Below are positions 62,711 through 64,000 of a DNA stretch of 64,000 nucleotides, one piece after another (position 1 is the stretch's first letter; the number at the start of each line of letters is the position of its first letter). Location of the stretch: assembly GCF_009905375.1 (NCBI RefSeq), contig NC_133650.1, forward strand, positions 290,086,423 through 290,150,422, in the 5' to 3' direction. The notes under the pieces were generated by a model. The model searched no databases. It was not told the DNA's origin and saw nothing but the letters and a program-made list of their open reading frames with translations. Made by a program: the position numbers and the translations under genes. This DNA comes from Apium graveolens (Eukaryota; Streptophyta; Magnoliopsida; Apiales; Apiaceae).

Positions 62711-63779
62711 TATTGTGAAAATGTTGTGTACTTATTGATTACCTAAACAAAACATCTAAGTAGATTTTACTTAGTGAAATAATGTAGCACTCGACGGATA
62801 AGAATTATAGTCCCGACGGATAACTCATTATAGTCCCGACGGATGATTAACTTATTATCCATCGAGTGAGTAGCTTATGTAATAATAAGTTTGTAGCACA
62901 ATGTTGTATGCACCTTTGTATAGAATCTGGAGTAGCATATAAGTCATGTAGACTTTAACTAGATATGCAGAATAGGTTGATTAACTGTACATAAGCAATG
63001 TCTTGTAATTCTGTATAAGTGAAATGAAGTCAAGTGCCAAAATAGCTACCAACGGATGATTAACAAAGCTTCGACGGATGACCAAAATAGCTACCAACGG
63101 ATGCTTAACAAAGCTTCGACGGATGATCAAATGACTATCAACGGATGTTTAACATAGCAGTCGACGGATGATCAATTAAGTCATCGACGGATGATCTGAA
63201 AGTCGACAGATTACCATATCAAGATTCAAACATCAGTTGAACAGTGAAAGTTGACACACAGCCGTTGAGCTGGATACAAGTACACTGTGGAAGCCCATTA
63301 ACTGGGTAATAGAGGATAAAAAGCAGCAAAGATCAAGACTGTTAGATTTTATATTTGTTCAGTTCTTTTGACTTTGTAATCTTGGTAATAAATAAACAAA
63401 GAGAGTAGCAAATAGAAAAAATAACTGAGATAACAAAAAAAACAACAACAGAGAAATCTTTGTAAGCACTATCTTTAGCATTTCCTGTGTTCTTAGCAGT
63501 TCTATTTGTGTAAGCAGCTGTGAGCATTTCTGCACACAGAGTTCTCTCGATATATTAAATATATCTCTGGTGGAATTGTTTAAATCCACCAGAAAGTTTT
63601 TAAAGACTCTTGTTTTTAATTACTTATGTTTTGATTCATTCAAGTTTACATTCCGCATTGTGCTAATCAAAACAAATATATCCATAATCGAGTTGAACAT
63701 TTTTATTTCAAGAAAAAGGTTCAAGAATTCCATTCAACCCCCCTTCTGTAATTCTTGCTATATTGTTAAGGGACTAACA
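62711..63779 (+). repeat. SIRE-B 3' LTR
   Basis: Starts TATTGTGAAAATGTTGTGTA, with the terminal TG changed to TA, and ends GGGACTAACA. It has seven exact CGACGGAT words (62792, 62814, 62837, 63071, 63117, 63162, 63185). Two of these are CGATGGAT in the 5' LTR, which is a CpG-type change. Confidence 0.95.
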
Positions 63780-63784
63780 ACCAT

Positions 63785-64000
63785 AATCCCAGATCAGTTC
63801 TACCCTTAAGGTACTTGAAAATTCTTTTCACAGCTGTCAAGTGAGGTTCTCTTGGATCTGCTTAAAATCAGTATCTTTATCCAACTTTGTTGCAGTGGCC
63901 ATAAAAGTGGATGCACTTGAACAATCTTGCATTCCAAACTTCTTCAACAATTTTTTGGTATAATTAGATTGATAAATAAAAGTTCCTTCTTCATTCTGCT
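63785..64000 (-). pseudogene. pol: SIRE-A copy 2 reverse transcriptase fragment
   Basis: The - strand reads NEEGTFIYQSNYTKKLLKKF and then FGMQDCSSAS, matching copy 1 at 6480-6830. It continues into RNase H at 50540 once the SIRE-B insertion is removed. Relative to copy 1, about 102 bp (equivalent to 6607-6708) are missing, a deletion of 34 codons that keeps the frame but removes the [12 protein letters not shown] block. The RT would be inactive. The element continues beyond the window. Confidence 0.85.

Larger units (their letters stand above)
50541..63779 (+). mobile_element. SIRE-B: complete SIRE-lineage Ty1/copia element, 13.2 kb
   Basis: 5' LTR 50541-51608, PBS 51611, gag, pol, spacer, extra ORF, PPT 62698-62710 and 3' LTR 62711-63779. 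Flanking bases are ACCAC (50536-50540) and ACCAT (63780-63784); an uninterrupted SIRE-A copy reads ACCAC there, so this is a 5-bp duplication with one later change. LTR lengths are 1068 and 1069 bp with roughly 25 differences by eye, about 2%. All coding parts contain stops, so the copy is not autonomous. Confidence 0.95.
36963..64000 (-). mobile_element. SIRE-A copy 2: outer element of the nest, continues past the window
   Basis: Pieces in element order on the - strand: RT (64000-63785), RNase H (50540-50030), spacer (50029-48600), extra ORF (48580-46698 and 38356-37804), PPT (37612-37600) and 3' LTR (37599-36963). Two insertions interrupt it: the block at 38357-46697 and the SIRE-B element at 50541-63779. 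RT and RNase H join exactly across the SIRE-B insertion when compared with copy 1. The middle of the extra ORF appears deleted around the first block. That all pieces come from one insertion is inference. The 5' half and 5' LTR are outside. Confidence 0.7.

Overview
The window is plant nuclear DNA. It has spliced genes with GT-AG introns, AT-rich spacers, TA-flanked Stowaway MITEs, Helitron ends and a thick nest of Ty1/copia elements. The gene set and the style of the SIRE-type elements fit an asterid eudicot. Apiaceae is my best guess, from memory of similar repeats and not from a search.

Layout. Positions 1-2753 are the 3' part of a Ty3/gypsy-type LTR. It has landed in a decayed SIRE-lineage copia element ('SIRE-A copy 1', 2754-7734, + strand), followed by an LTR/gag-start fragment (7735-8704, -) and a 3' remnant of an RTE-type LINE (about 9490-10125, +). 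Positions 11.8-26.3 kb form the gene island: a seven-exon TLDc-domain gene (11874-16160, +), a four-exon CCCH zinc-finger gene resembling Arabidopsis C3H6 (20315-17776, -) and a six-exon IQ67-domain calmodulin-binding gene resembling IQD32 (26257-22014, -). As I recall, the Arabidopsis counterparts of the last two are neighbouring loci, so the pair looks like retained microsynteny. Small DNA elements sit around these genes: three complete Stowaway MITEs, a likely hAT-type MITE and a clean 353-bp non-autonomous Helitron just upstream of the CCCH gene. Positions 26.3-35.7 kb are AT-rich spacer with further Helitron-like ends and a tandem tRNA-like repeat.

From 35.8 kb to the end is a nest. A non-LTR retroelement C-terminal reading frame (35846-36961, -) is cut by the 3' LTR of a second SIRE-A element on the - strand. 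That outer element runs from 36963 past the end of the window. It is interrupted twice. One block (38357-46697) holds a copia LTR fragment and Angela-like sequences with 1.7-kb LTRs, two of which face each other as a large palindrome (43504-46697). The second is a whole SIRE-type element of another family, 'SIRE-B' (50541-63779, +). It has two LTRs of about 1.07 kb, a near-perfect 5-bp target duplication, PBS, PPT, gag, pol and a long extra 3' ORF preceded by its own TATA-like promoter. All of its genes carry stops.

The most unusual signal is that each SIRE family carries its own short DNA word, many times over, in LTR, spacer and coding sequence: CGACGGAT in SIRE-B and AAGTTCTGATA in SIRE-A. 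In coding sequence the words sit in the same low-complexity protein linkers in both families.
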